A stretch of 35,361 bases of DNA from an uncultured Bacteroidales bacterium (GTDB lineage: Bacteria > Bacteroidota > Bacteroidia > Bacteroidales > UBA3663): assembly GCA_937899265.1 (NCBI GenBank), contig CALBPV010000053.1:1-35361 (forward strand), given 5' to 3'. Below, in pieces: positions 23,850-31,023 of this stretch. Under the pieces are notes generated by a model. It was given only the letters and a program-made list of their open reading frames with translations. It made no database searches and was not told where the DNA came from. Each line of letters begins with the position of its first letter. The first letter of the stretch is position 1. The position numbers were made by a program, and so were the translations under genes.

Positions 23850-25196
23850 ATGAAACAACTGTTTTGTTTAATCTTCGTCACATTGCTCCCTCTTTCGTGT
23901 TTCGCAGCTGAAGGCAACTTTCCAGCATGGTACGAGACCACGACACACCTGAATGTGCGAGCCTCGGACAATGTTCTGGCAAGGAGGCTTGGCACGCTTC
24001 CCCCTGACATGCAGATACAAGTGGAATACTTGACTTCCAACAACTGGGCTGCTATACAACATGAAGGACAGAGAGGTTATGTGTCTGCACGATACATTAG
24101 ATACGTTAGAGACGTGGAAGTGGAAACGACAAAACCATCTGACAGCAGCATATCTCACAAGAAAGGAATATGGTCGTGGGTGTTTACTATTGGTTCGTGG
24201 ATTATAGGTTTTATCATCATACGCAAGATTGCCATTTATGTGTTAAGTCTGATCAGCATGTTGATGTATAGGGCATATTGGCTGCTGTGCATACCATTCT
24301 ACATACTCAATTGGCTACAACGATACCTCTCAAAGCCCTGGCGTTTGTTTTACAAAAGCAACAACGGTCGTGACCTGAAGAATGCCAAACTCCGTAATAC
24401 TTTTGAGTGGGTAAAGGTGCCCTTATACATTATATTGACCCCATTACGATTCGTTAATGCTCTGTATTTTAACATGGTTGTACATTGTAGTTTTGAAATG
24501 TACAATTATGTTATAGAGTTGTTTCTCCCAAGTAATGACAAAGAAGGTGAAGATGACTATATCCGTTTGTTCCTTTTGTTACCTTGGAGAGTGTTGAAGT
24601 ATGTGGTTTGGCATGGTTGCCTTACGATTGCCGAAAGTGCTATCTGGACAATTATAGACACGTTCGTTCCTGCCTTGACGCTATTTCATGGCACCAATGA
24701 GCAAGCCAGCACCACTATCACCAATGCAGGTCGTAATGGCTACTCGTGTAATCTGACTGGTGTTTGGAATGTTGGTGGTGGCAATTATGCCGGTAATGGC
24801 ATCTATTTTGCACCTGCTCGCAGTACGGCATTGCACTACGCACGAGGGTCTTTGATTGTTTGCAGAGTCTCTCTCGGAAAAGTTCTTGACCTAGGATTAG
24901 CCCCTTGGCACATCTATAAGCAATGTGGCTACCCTAATGCACTTGGAGCCACAAAATGGGGATTACAGAATGGATATGTGACGGGTGAATGGTGGAGAAA
25001 GGATGCAGGATGGTGGGAATATTGTATGTACGACTGGCAGAACCGCTACAACTATAGCTGGCGTATTCGCCCCCTTTATGTATTGAATCTGAGCGATAAA
25101 TATATGCAACGAATACCAGGGGGTATGTGTCATTGGCTCTTCCGAAAGATGGTTGCCACTGACATTATTACTTACTGGAAAGAACTATATAAATAG
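23850..25196 (+). CDS. SH3-membrane protein with C-terminal PARP-like ADP-ribosyltransferase domain
   Basis: 448 aa. Signal peptide 1-19; SH3b domain about 25-87 (L-N-V-R-A-S, G-Y-V-S-A-R-Y-I); hydrophobic segments at about 107-125 and 128-156, with possible further ones near 188-208 and 236-262. Residues 277-415 fit a PARP-type catalytic domain: L-F-H-G-T (His280) as the first NAD-binding strand, G-N-G-I-Y-F-A (Tyr319) and W-W-E-Y-C-M-Y-D (Glu390), followed by R-I-R-P-L-Y-V as in the last strands of PARPs. The H-Y-E triad is thus complete, so NAD-dependent ADP-ribosylation is predicted by motif. Topology is unclear. It starts 22 bp after its SH3 neighbour. RES-type or R-S-E-type toxins fit less well. 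Confidence 0.78.
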   Translation: MKQLFCLIFVTLLPLSCFAAEGNFPAWYETTTHLNVRASDNVLARRLGTLPPDMQIQVEYLTSNNWAAIQHEGQRGYVSARYIRYVRDVEVETTKPSDSSISHKKGIWSWVFTIGSWIIGFIIIRKIAIYVLSLISMLMYRAYWLLCIPFYILNWLQRYLSKPWRLFYKSNNGRDLKNAKLRNTFEWVKVPLYIILTPLRFVNALYFNMVVHCSFEMYNYVIELFLPSNDKEGEDDYIRLFLLLPWRVLKYVVWHGCLTIAESAIWTIIDTFVPALTLFHGTNEQASTTITNAGRNGYSCNLTGVWNVGGGNYAGNGIYFAPARSTALHYARGSLIVCRVSLGKVLDLGLAPWHIYKQCGYPNALGATKWGLQNGYVTGEWWRKDAGWWEYCMYDWQNRYNYSWRIRPLYVLNLSDKYMQRIPGGMCHWLFRKMVATDIITYWKELYK

Positions 25197-25208
25197 CATG
25201 GACATTCT

Positions 25209-25610
25209 ATGAACTATATCAAATTCCTAAAATCCATATATCATCTTCAAGGAAAGATAGTTGAATGGGGGCTCATTGAAGAGATTACTTATCCCAAAGA
25301 AAAGAATATATGTGGCCTAACCGAGCCTACTGGCAAACAAGATGTAGAGTATAAGCCTGGCCTTTACATTAAAAATAGCCATGTGTACGTTGACATATTT
25401 GCCAGACGTTGTTTCTCAACTGTTGAACTTGAAGACATGTTAACTCGTAGGATTCACCGTGCGCGATGGAAAGCCTTAAAGGGTGGCTACGTTATCATCG
25501 AAGCGAGGGATGATCCAAGCAAGCACATAGTATTGGAACGGCATTTTATTGAAGATATTTACAATGTGACAGTTTATGATGAATGGATGGAAGAAAATGT
25601 GCTTTTGTAA
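25209..25610 (+). CDS. Conserved-looking orphan protein at the end of the ART operon
   Basis: 133 aa, no signal peptide or membrane segment. It mixes charged helices with strands (I-K-N-S-H-V-Y-V-D-I-F-A; G-G-Y-V-I-I-E-A-R). I do not recognise it. It begins 12 bp after the ART gene, so it is probably co-translated. By position it could be a partner, inhibitor or immunity protein, but nothing in the sequence shows this. Confidence 0.65.
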   Translation: MNYIKFLKSIYHLQGKIVEWGLIEEITYPKEKNICGLTEPTGKQDVEYKPGLYIKNSHVYVDIFARRCFSTVELEDMLTRRIHRARWKALKGGYVIIEARDDPSKHIVLERHFIEDIYNVTVYDEWMEENVLL

Positions 25611-25651
25611 AGATACATAGTTCATTCTCCAACTTTTATAATGCAACATCT

Positions 25652-25681
25652 CTTCCTTTTTGCTGCAACCGAAAAAGGAAG
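25652..25681. terminator. Hairpin after the ART operon
   Basis: A perfect 10-bp stem (25652-25661 with 25672-25681) around a 10-nt loop, 42 bp after the operon's last stop. The U run lies inside the stem rather than after it, so termination strength is doubtful. Confidence 0.45.
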
Positions 25682-25714
25682 ATTCTAAGCATCCAAATGA
25701 AATTTTAGACTGTA

Positions 25715-26252
25715 TTACCCACCAAACAACTTCACCATCCCATAGACTATCTCTGAAATGATGATGCCAAAGCAGATGCAAAAGATATAGCGAATTCAGC
25801 AGTACGTTTCCGTTGTCATCCTTGAACTTGGGCTTCTCATAAGGAAAGAGATTCACCCTGCCAAGTAGTTCACACAAAAGGTCGGAGATATTCTTGTATT
25901 GTCTCTTGATGACATCGCTATTGTGATTGAACTTGTTGATGGCATCCGTATTACGCCGCGTAGCCATTTGATAGGCTTCAAAAGCAGTTGCAGGTTTCCC
26001 CTCTGCCCGGCGTTTCTCATCCTCTGCCTGCTGTTTCTTATCCACCTCATTCATGTAATCCTTAACGGCATCCTTAATTGCCGCAAAAACAACATCCCGA
26101 AGCGAATCCTGCTTGACATCGAGTTGGAAGTTATCCAAAGTATTCTGGAGTCCCAGCAGTGAACTGTAAATTGCATTGCCCTGAGTCTTCTCGATGTCAA
26201 TGTTCACTTCTACAGGTGTGGGGGTGCCCATTTCTGACCCTCCATCGCTCAT
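25715..26252 (-). pseudogene. Frameshifted coiled-coil gene with C-terminal membrane helix
   Basis: Reading from 26252, about 155 codons look real: a helical, charged protein (V-E-V-N-I-D-I-E-K-T…, D-K-K-Q-Q-A-E-D-E-K-R-R). After F-K-D-D-N-G-N-V-L-L (near 25795) the frame goes bad and would run antisense through the 133-aa gene. In another minus-strand frame the next codons give a hydrophobic helix (Y-I-F-C-I-C-F-G-I-I-I-S-E-I-V) and a stop at 25717-25715. A single frameshift near 25795 would join the two. Upstream of 26252 the frame continues in a Gly/Pro/Glu-rich segment to about 26310, where it meets a foreign fragment, so the true N-terminus may be lost too. Family unknown. Confidence 0.55.
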
Positions 26253-26299
26253 TGAAGGGGGTGGCGTTTCAACACCCCCATTGCCCTCTGCACTTTCAA

Positions 26300-26463
26300 C
26301 ACTTTGTGTTGCTGCATCCCGCCAGTCATACCCATCGGCAGCTCAGTGATGAGCAGTTGCGTGAGGCTGGGGTGGCTCCTGACCTTATCCGTCTGTCTGT
26401 CGGCATCGAGGATGTGGAGGGTTACATCCTGCTATACTTCCTGGGTACGCTACATATATTATA
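26300..26463 (+). pseudogene. 3' fragment of an O-acetylhomoserine sulfhydrylase (metY-like) gene
   Basis: A plus-strand frame contains H-P-A-S-H-T-H-R-Q-L-S-D-E-Q-L and A-G-V-A-P-D-L-I-R-L-S-V-G-I-E-D-V-E, the well-conserved C-terminal end of PLP-dependent O-acetylhomoserine aminocarboxypropyltransferase. After I-E-D-V-E the expected I-I-x-D-L tail is replaced by unrelated residues to a stop at about 26463. Sequence before about 26300 is not metY. So this is a remnant of roughly 45 codons of metY left by a deletion or insertion. Confidence 0.75.
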
Positions 26464-26474
26464 AGTTACCTACC

Positions 26475-26518
26475 ACCAAGAAGACGGCACCTGTATTCGC
26501 AGGTGCCGTCTTCTTGGT
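26475..26518. terminator. Perfect 19-bp bidirectional terminator hairpin
   Basis: Arms 26475-26493 and 26500-26518 are perfect reverse complements around the loop tattcg. It lies between the metY fragment (plus) and the 3' end of the caspase gene (minus), 11 bp from the caspase stop, so it can serve both strands. It may be the original metY terminator. Confidence 0.7.
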
Positions 26519-26529
26519 ATATGTATGAA

Positions 26530-28044
26530 TCAGAAGTGAAGTTTACGCCATTTCTCTGCTATTTTTTCAGAGAAATGAGTGGCGGGAGTCTGCTTCTTTT
26601 GCATCTTCAGTAGAGATGCTTGTCTAGAAACATTCGATGTAATCCTGTCTGACAAATCACCGAAATTCACTAAACCTTTTGATGTCTGTAACTCCTTCAA
26701 AAGATAGTAAGTGAACAAGCCATGTCCTTCTTCTGGGAATCCCTGAGCTGTCTCATTACCTTGGGCAGCAGAGAACACCACAATGTTACCGTCGCTGAAG
26801 GTTGCCTCCTCGGCTTCGATCTCTACCTCACGAAGTCCTTCCGTCACACCTTCATTGTTACGGTTGACACCACTAAAGCAGGCATCAATGAAAACAGAAC
26901 TCTGCTCAAATGCCAACTCTCCCAGTTTTGCGTAAAGCTCATCAAGGGCGATACCTCTTTGAGGACTGGTGCCTCGCACATCGGTAGGAAGGATGTATGC
27001 CTTGTTCTTGTTCTTCACATCAGGAACTCCATGACCTGCATAATACACGATAAGTTTCTTGTTTTCACGGTATGGGATATTAGAAATCCAATCACCAAGT
27101 TCCTCTTCCATAATCATTTGCTTCGTCGCATCCTCTGAGAGATGGATATTCTCAACAGGAACACCTAGTGTTCTTTTGCAATAATCCGCGAATATTCTTG
27201 CGTCGTGGATAGCATAAGGGACATTAGAGGCAAAACGGTAGTTCTGATTACCGATAATTAACGCATAAGTATTATAGTTAGCATCTCTGGCAACAGGGAT
27301 AACCGTGTCAATCTCCGATGTGGCATAATCGTAATTGACCTCTACCTTCTGTTGGTTGGTACATTTATCCACAGACTCTTTTGAGAGACCGAATTCCTGA
27401 CAATTGCCGATATTGATATACGATGGCAAACGACGTAGCTCACCAGCATACATCGCATGACGTGTCTTACCACTTATACTAACCTCATCGGCAAAAACAA
27501 GGTGACCGACAATTGCTGTAGGAGCGATATCCACCATCTTCAAGTTGGTACATGACATGTAAGCCTGATCTGCTACACGACAACGGTCAGGAATGGTGGC
27601 AGATGCCAACGACACACAGTTTGCAAAGGCAATGGTTTCTATATTGCGTAGTTGCACAGGGAGGGAGATATTACGAAGATGTGAACAGTTGAGGAATGCC
27701 CCCCATCCTATACTCTCCAAATCACTTCCTACGAATATGACTTCCTGTAAGTATTGGCAGTTGGCAAATGCACAAGAGCCGATATTCTTGACTCCCTTAT
27801 GAATCTGAACCTTCCTAATGTTCAACTTTTTCTTTGCCCATGGGGCAATATTCTGAGCAATATCATAGTCATCCATTTCCACGGGTAACCCCTTTTTGTT
27901 CACATTCGTGATAACGAGTGTAAAACCGTCGAAACTCCATTTCACGTCATCGCCACATTTACCTTCTACATTATGGTTATATTGGGCGAAAGCCTCTGGC
28001 ATACAAAGAAGTGCCAAGGTCAGTATCAGAAAATATCTTTTCAT
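26530..28044 (-). CDS. Secreted caspase-family (C14) peptidase with BspA-type leucine-rich repeats
   Basis: 504 aa. Signal peptide 1-21. Residues about 75-185 hold BspA/LRR_5 repeats (I-G-S-C-A-F-A-N-C, I-G-W-G-A-F-L-N-C, I-E-T-I-A-F-A-N-C spaced about 23). Residues 258-455 form the caspase p20-like domain: Y-A-L-I-I-G-N-Q-N-Y at 260-269, catalytic His338 in Y-Y-A-G-H-G-V and Cys389 in D-A-C-F-S-G. Both catalytic residues are intact. Relatives are metacaspase/orthocaspase-like with basic-residue or other specificity that cannot be read here. It is the last gene of a minus-strand operon with a barrel protein, a DUF4384 protein and a small secreted protein. Confidence 0.9.
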   Translation of the reverse strand: MKRYFLILTLALLCMPEAFAQYNHNVEGKCGDDVKWSFDGFTLVITNVNKKGLPVEMDDYDIAQNIAPWAKKKLNIRKVQIHKGVKNIGSCAFANCQYLQEVIFVGSDLESIGWGAFLNCSHLRNISLPVQLRNIETIAFANCVSLASATIPDRCRVADQAYMSCTNLKMVDIAPTAIVGHLVFADEVSISGKTRHAMYAGELRRLPSYINIGNCQEFGLSKESVDKCTNQQKVEVNYDYATSEIDTVIPVARDANYNTYALIIGNQNYRFASNVPYAIHDARIFADYCKRTLGVPVENIHLSEDATKQMIMEEELGDWISNIPYRENKKLIVYYAGHGVPDVKNKNKAYILPTDVRGTSPQRGIALDELYAKLGELAFEQSSVFIDACFSGVNRNNEGVTEGLREVEIEAEEATFSDGNIVVFSAAQGNETAQGFPEEGHGLFTYYLLKELQTSKGLVNFGDLSDRITSNVSRQASLLKMQKKQTPATHFSEKIAEKWRKLHF

Positions 28045-28096
28045 AATTGCGTCTGTTTATTTAATGTTTAACAAATTGGATTCTTCAATCATATTC

Positions 28097-29023
28097 TTAC
28101 ATTCTAATTTGAAGGAAGACACGATTCGTTGACGAACTGAACTTATACTTCTCCTTACTGAACTCACTAGAACCCAATGACTGATATTTTAATCCTGCAG
28201 AACGATGCTCATAGCCTATACCTATGAACTTCCAGGTGACACTAAAGCCAAAACTTTGGATGAGTCCGTGACCCAGATCCATCTTAACAATGTCATTCAC
28301 CTTTTCACGATGCTCCACAGACTCGTCGTCGGTGAGTTGATTAGCATCGGCTTCTTTTTTATCCTGCATCCACAAGAACGATGCATGGTAACCAATGTGA
28401 TAGTATAGATTCAACTTAACGTAGTGAAGCCCGCGACTATTCGTAGAAGTAAAGGGTGCGATAGTCATAGATGGTCCGATTGCCATACCATAGTTGAATT
28501 CATATTTCTCCAGATTCCATGGAGTATAGTAATATTCACCCTCGTTATTAATAAATTTCACATTACTGTCATAGAGGTTCTTTCCATCTCCTTCTATCTC
28601 GAAATGGTTGGCACCTAAATCGACATAGGTGAAATCGATATTGAACTGCAGCAGGTTGGCTATTGGGTTTTTATGCAAAGCATAGCTCCTACCCAACTGC
28701 AAGGAAACACCCCAATTACTCTTGTATTCCGGAATCAGATCGCTTCCTACACCTGAAGGGATTTCTTGATCGGGACTCAGTGTCGTCGAATTGTAGGAGA
28801 TATTGAAATAACTCTTCCTTGACCATACGTCCCTGAAATGACTTTCCTTGAATCTCCTACCTGTCACGTCTTGCTGCATCTTGACAATATCGTCGACTGT
28901 GGTAACCTCCGTGGAGTCCTCTTGCCAGTTGACATTCTTCAGGATGTCTTGATCGTTGACATTCTGTCCGAAAGCGCCAAGTGCTAACAGACAGCTGAAT
29001 GATACGATTAGTTTTTTCTTCAT
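28097..29023 (-). CDS. Probable outer-membrane beta-barrel protein
   Basis: 308 aa with a signal peptide ending at about A-F-G-Q20. From about residue 70 the sequence alternates polar and hydrophobic residues in strand-like stretches with aromatic belts (S-Y-F-N-I-S-Y-N-S, Y-V-K-L-N-L-Y-Y-H-I-G-Y, I-Q-S-F-G-F-S-V-T-W) and ends R-V-F-L-Q-I-R-M. This is the look of an 8- to 12-strand barrel. Family not recognised. Gaps of 52 bp to the caspase gene and 23 bp from the DUF4384 gene support one operon. Confidence 0.7.
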   Translation of the reverse strand: MKKKLIVSFSCLLALGAFGQNVNDQDILKNVNWQEDSTEVTTVDDIVKMQQDVTGRRFKESHFRDVWSRKSYFNISYNSTTLSPDQEIPSGVGSDLIPEYKSNWGVSLQLGRSYALHKNPIANLLQFNIDFTYVDLGANHFEIEGDGKNLYDSNVKFINNEGEYYYTPWNLEKYEFNYGMAIGPSMTIAPFTSTNSRGLHYVKLNLYYHIGYHASFLWMQDKKEADANQLTDDESVEHREKVNDIVKMDLGHGLIQSFGFSVTWKFIGIGYEHRSAGLKYQSLGSSEFSKEKYKFSSSTNRVFLQIRM

Positions 29024-29046
29024 AATCTTAAAATTTAGGTAAATAT

Positions 29047-29919
29047 TTATTGGGTATTATGTAATATCTTAATCCACTTCTTATTGACGACCATGTCAGG
29101 ATCCTCTCTTTGACACTTCAACAGCCATTTTTGGAAATCATGCGTGCTCAAGGAGTTAGGATGTTTCTTGTCGCCAGTGATATCATTACACTTTGTAAAG
29201 GGATTGGGGGAATAGATAATCACGAACTGATTATCTTCTTGGCGATGCTTGGTTTTAAGTCTGTACTGATAAGCCTCAGGATCCTTCTCTTTGTCAAAGA
29301 ACAAATAGTTACGTCCTCCTTTAACCGAGAACCGTCCGTCCGCATCTTTAGGATAGGGCAACAGACAGGAAGTCTCATCGTCACCAACAATCAAATAGAC
29401 TGCCACAAAACCGTCTGATGGAGAGCGGAAACTAATATAGGCACGCTCGCCACTATCAAAACTCTGGGTAGCGATCTTTTTGTCATTTCCATCTTTCATA
29501 ATCTCCCATTTGAGGTCTGCCTTCGACTGGACGATCTCTCTTGCCATTCCCTCTACTTTAGCTTTGAGCACCAGTTGTCCGTCGTCATAGGTGATATCCA
29601 ACTCCGGCTTCTCTGTGTCACCTAACCATTCACCTTTAGCCATAGCAACAGTATTCTCCCAGAAATAGGAACTGGTTGACTCTCCATCGGTCTCTACATT
29701 GGAGTCTATTACATCAGAGGTTATCAGCTCCCCGAATTGTCCCCTTATCGCTGAGGCTTTGGCTAACTCCAGACACTTACGCTTTGCTTCTCTTAGCGTG
29801 ATATTATCATTTTCCGTGATGACATAGGTGTACTCACCAGATACCTTCTCTACTCGCTGTGCCATAACAGGTACAAAGAATAGTACACCTAACAATGTAA
29901 GCAGATGATGTTTCTTCAT
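29047..29919 (-). CDS. Secreted DUF4384-domain protein
   Basis: 290 aa with a signal peptide ending V-M-A-Q21. The N-terminal half (T-L-R-E-A-K-R-K-C-L-E-L-A-K-A-S-A-I) is the helix-strand unit seen in exported LPP20/FlgO-like proteins. The C-terminal half (A-Y-I-S-F-R-S-P-S-D-G-F-V-A-V-Y, S-C-L-L-P-Y-P) matches DUF4384, a domain frequently linked to caspase-like or kinase genes. Periplasmic or surface location. It follows the next upstream gene by a single base. Confidence 0.75.
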   Translation of the reverse strand: MKKHHLLTLLGVLFFVPVMAQRVEKVSGEYTYVITENDNITLREAKRKCLELAKASAIRGQFGELITSDVIDSNVETDGESTSSYFWENTVAMAKGEWLGDTEKPELDITYDDGQLVLKAKVEGMAREIVQSKADLKWEIMKDGNDKKIATQSFDSGERAYISFRSPSDGFVAVYLIVGDDETSCLLPYPKDADGRFSVKGGRNYLFFDKEKDPEAYQYRLKTKHRQEDNQFVIIYSPNPFTKCNDITGDKKHPNSLSTHDFQKWLLKCQREDPDMVVNKKWIKILHNTQ

Positions 29920-29920
29920 A

Positions 29921-30454
29921 TTATTTAAGTATGTCGACTAAGAAAAAGGAGCGCACTTCCACCCAACCTTCACTTGACGTACGATAAAAAACGACCGTGG
30001 GGCTGAATGATTTAACTGTTTGCGCTGTACTTGACTTGTAATGAGTATTGAAATCCATGTTACTCGATGTCTCACCGCCTTGCGTGTTCCGCATCTGGAC
30101 CTCAGAGACACCCTCCACCTGCGTCTCACGCATAGACGCATATTGCTGCATGGCTTGATTCTGAGATTTCCTGATAGCCTGATTAATATTCTTTGACTTA
30201 CCATGCCCTTCAATAGTCATCAGAGTGCCTTTACCTTGGAATAGGAGCGCATAATGTGTATCAAGAGCCTCCTTGATAGTTTTCCCCGTACCAAAGACTT
30301 TCCACCCTTCATTCTTAATTTGCTTCGACATCCGTTTGCTCTCTTTTTGCGAAGAACTATCTTGGGAATAGCCATTGACACTTAGAGTGAAGAGAGAGAT
30401 TAAACTTATTAAGGTAATGCGAATGCCATAGGTAGTAGTTTCAGCCATAAGCAT
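29921..30454 (-). CDS. Small secreted protein leading the caspase operon
   Basis: 177 aa with a signal peptide (hydrophobic 10-27, cleavage near G-Y-S-Q). The region A-I-R-K-S-Q-N-Q-A-M-Q-Q-Y-A and the strand pairs around it resemble the helical-plus-strand unit of the DUF4384 neighbour's N-terminus, so the two may be distant relatives. Met3 (30448) is an equally good start. No other motif recognised. First gene after the long structured leader. Confidence 0.65.
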   Translation of the reverse strand: MLMAETTTYGIRITLISLISLFTLSVNGYSQDSSSQKESKRMSKQIKNEGWKVFGTGKTIKEALDTHYALLFQGKGTLMTIEGHGKSKNINQAIRKSQNQAMQQYASMRETQVEGVSEVQMRNTQGGETSSNMDFNTHYKSSTAQTVKSFSPTVVFYRTSSEGWVEVRSFFLVDILK

Positions 30455-30507
30455 AAATACCAGCCTCCTGCTCCCAAAATTCGGCTCTTAAAAAACATCT
30501 TTATTAT

Positions 30508-30604
30508 AATGCGAAAGACGTGGGAGTTCTCTACTTTTCGCTTATCCCATCGTCTGGCTCTCGCATTGCCTTGTACAAGGATAAGCAACTCGAGTTAGCC
30601 CACG
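30508..30604 (-). ncRNA. Probable structured, pseudoknotted leader RNA upstream of the caspase operon
   Basis: Reading the minus strand: P1 pairs 30604-30599 with 30524-30519 (cgtggg/cccacg), P2 pairs 30586-30579 with 30547-30540 (gcttatcc/ggataagc), and ten bases of the apical loop (30567-30558) pair with ten bases just 3' of P1 (30517-30508). That last pairing includes one G·U, which works only on the minus-strand RNA. Together they make an H-type pseudoknot within the leader that starts near 30790. It could be a cis-regulatory element or a processed small RNA. No known class recognised. Confidence 0.55.
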
Positions 30605-30790
30605 CCGAGATATATTATATCACATATTCATACGATGATGAATTTGTATAATACATCCAACGCAGACGCCACGGTTGCGCATCTTCTTGTACTTTAGATT
30701 TGCGAGATCTGACGATAGAAGATTACGTTTCGTAAACGTCCTACTTTACCACAAAAGCGACCCCATAGACCCTTAACGGACTAACTTGAG
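30605..30790 (-). other. 5' half of the long untranslated leader of the caspase operon
   Basis: No protein frame of note on the minus strand. A perfect small hairpin (acgttt-acg-aaacgt) lies near 30725-30739. Together with the pseudoknot this makes a leader of about 330 nt before the first gene at 30454. Confidence 0.5.
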
Positions 30791-30796
30791 TCGATG

Positions 30797-30828
30797 CAAA
30801 GATATAAAACATATTTCATAATTCCAAA
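30797..30828 (-). promoter_or_regulatory. Strong promoter of the caspase operon and its leader
   Basis: On the minus strand TTTG at 30828-30825, 20 bp, TATCTTTG at 30804-30797. It is one of the best matches to the Bacteroidetes consensus in the window. The start of transcription should be near 30790. Confidence 0.7.
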
Positions 30829-30934
30829 GATTATGATATTTTTTTAATGATGGGATTCCGCTTATTCATACGTTCAAAATGACGTGCCCTAACACATCGA
30901 ATTAACAAATTGTAAGTATCATATTAAAATAACA

Positions 30935-30967
30935 GGTAATTTTCTTGGAAGTTTCAAGAAAATTACC
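30935..30967. promoter_or_regulatory. 13-bp inverted repeat (candidate operator) at the gdhA promoter
   Basis: Arms 30935-30947 (ggtaattttcttg) and 30955-30967 (caagaaaattacc) are perfect reverse complements separated by 7 bp. The right arm abuts the -7 box and the left arm includes the -33 TTG, so a bound dimer would cover the promoter. No gene ends upstream on this strand, so a terminator is unlikely. Confidence 0.6.
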
Positions 30968-30975
30968 TATTTTTG
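30945..30975 (+). promoter_or_regulatory. gdhA promoter
   Basis: TTGG at 30945-30948, 19 bp, TATTTTTG at 30968-30975. The ATG at 31024 follows after a leader of about 40 nt. Confidence 0.6.
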
Positions 30976-31023
30976 CATTACTAATATAACAATATGTCAG
31001 TTTAACGATAAAACCTTAAAACT

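Noticed and set aside
23850..25196. Reading the C-terminal domain as a RES-type or R-S-E-class ADP-ribosyl toxin
   Set aside because: The first strand has H-G-T and the second G-I-Y-F-A, the H-Y-E pattern of PARPs; no R then S-T-S pattern is present.
25476..25714. C-terminal third of the 258-codon minus-strand frame
   Set aside because: It runs antisense through the 133-aa gene and has no coherent composition; the likely continuation is in another frame after a frameshift near 25795.
26530..30454. Type IX secretion sorting domain on the caspase-operon proteins
   Set aside because: None of the four C-termini has the expected beta-rich sorting domain; they end within their own domains.
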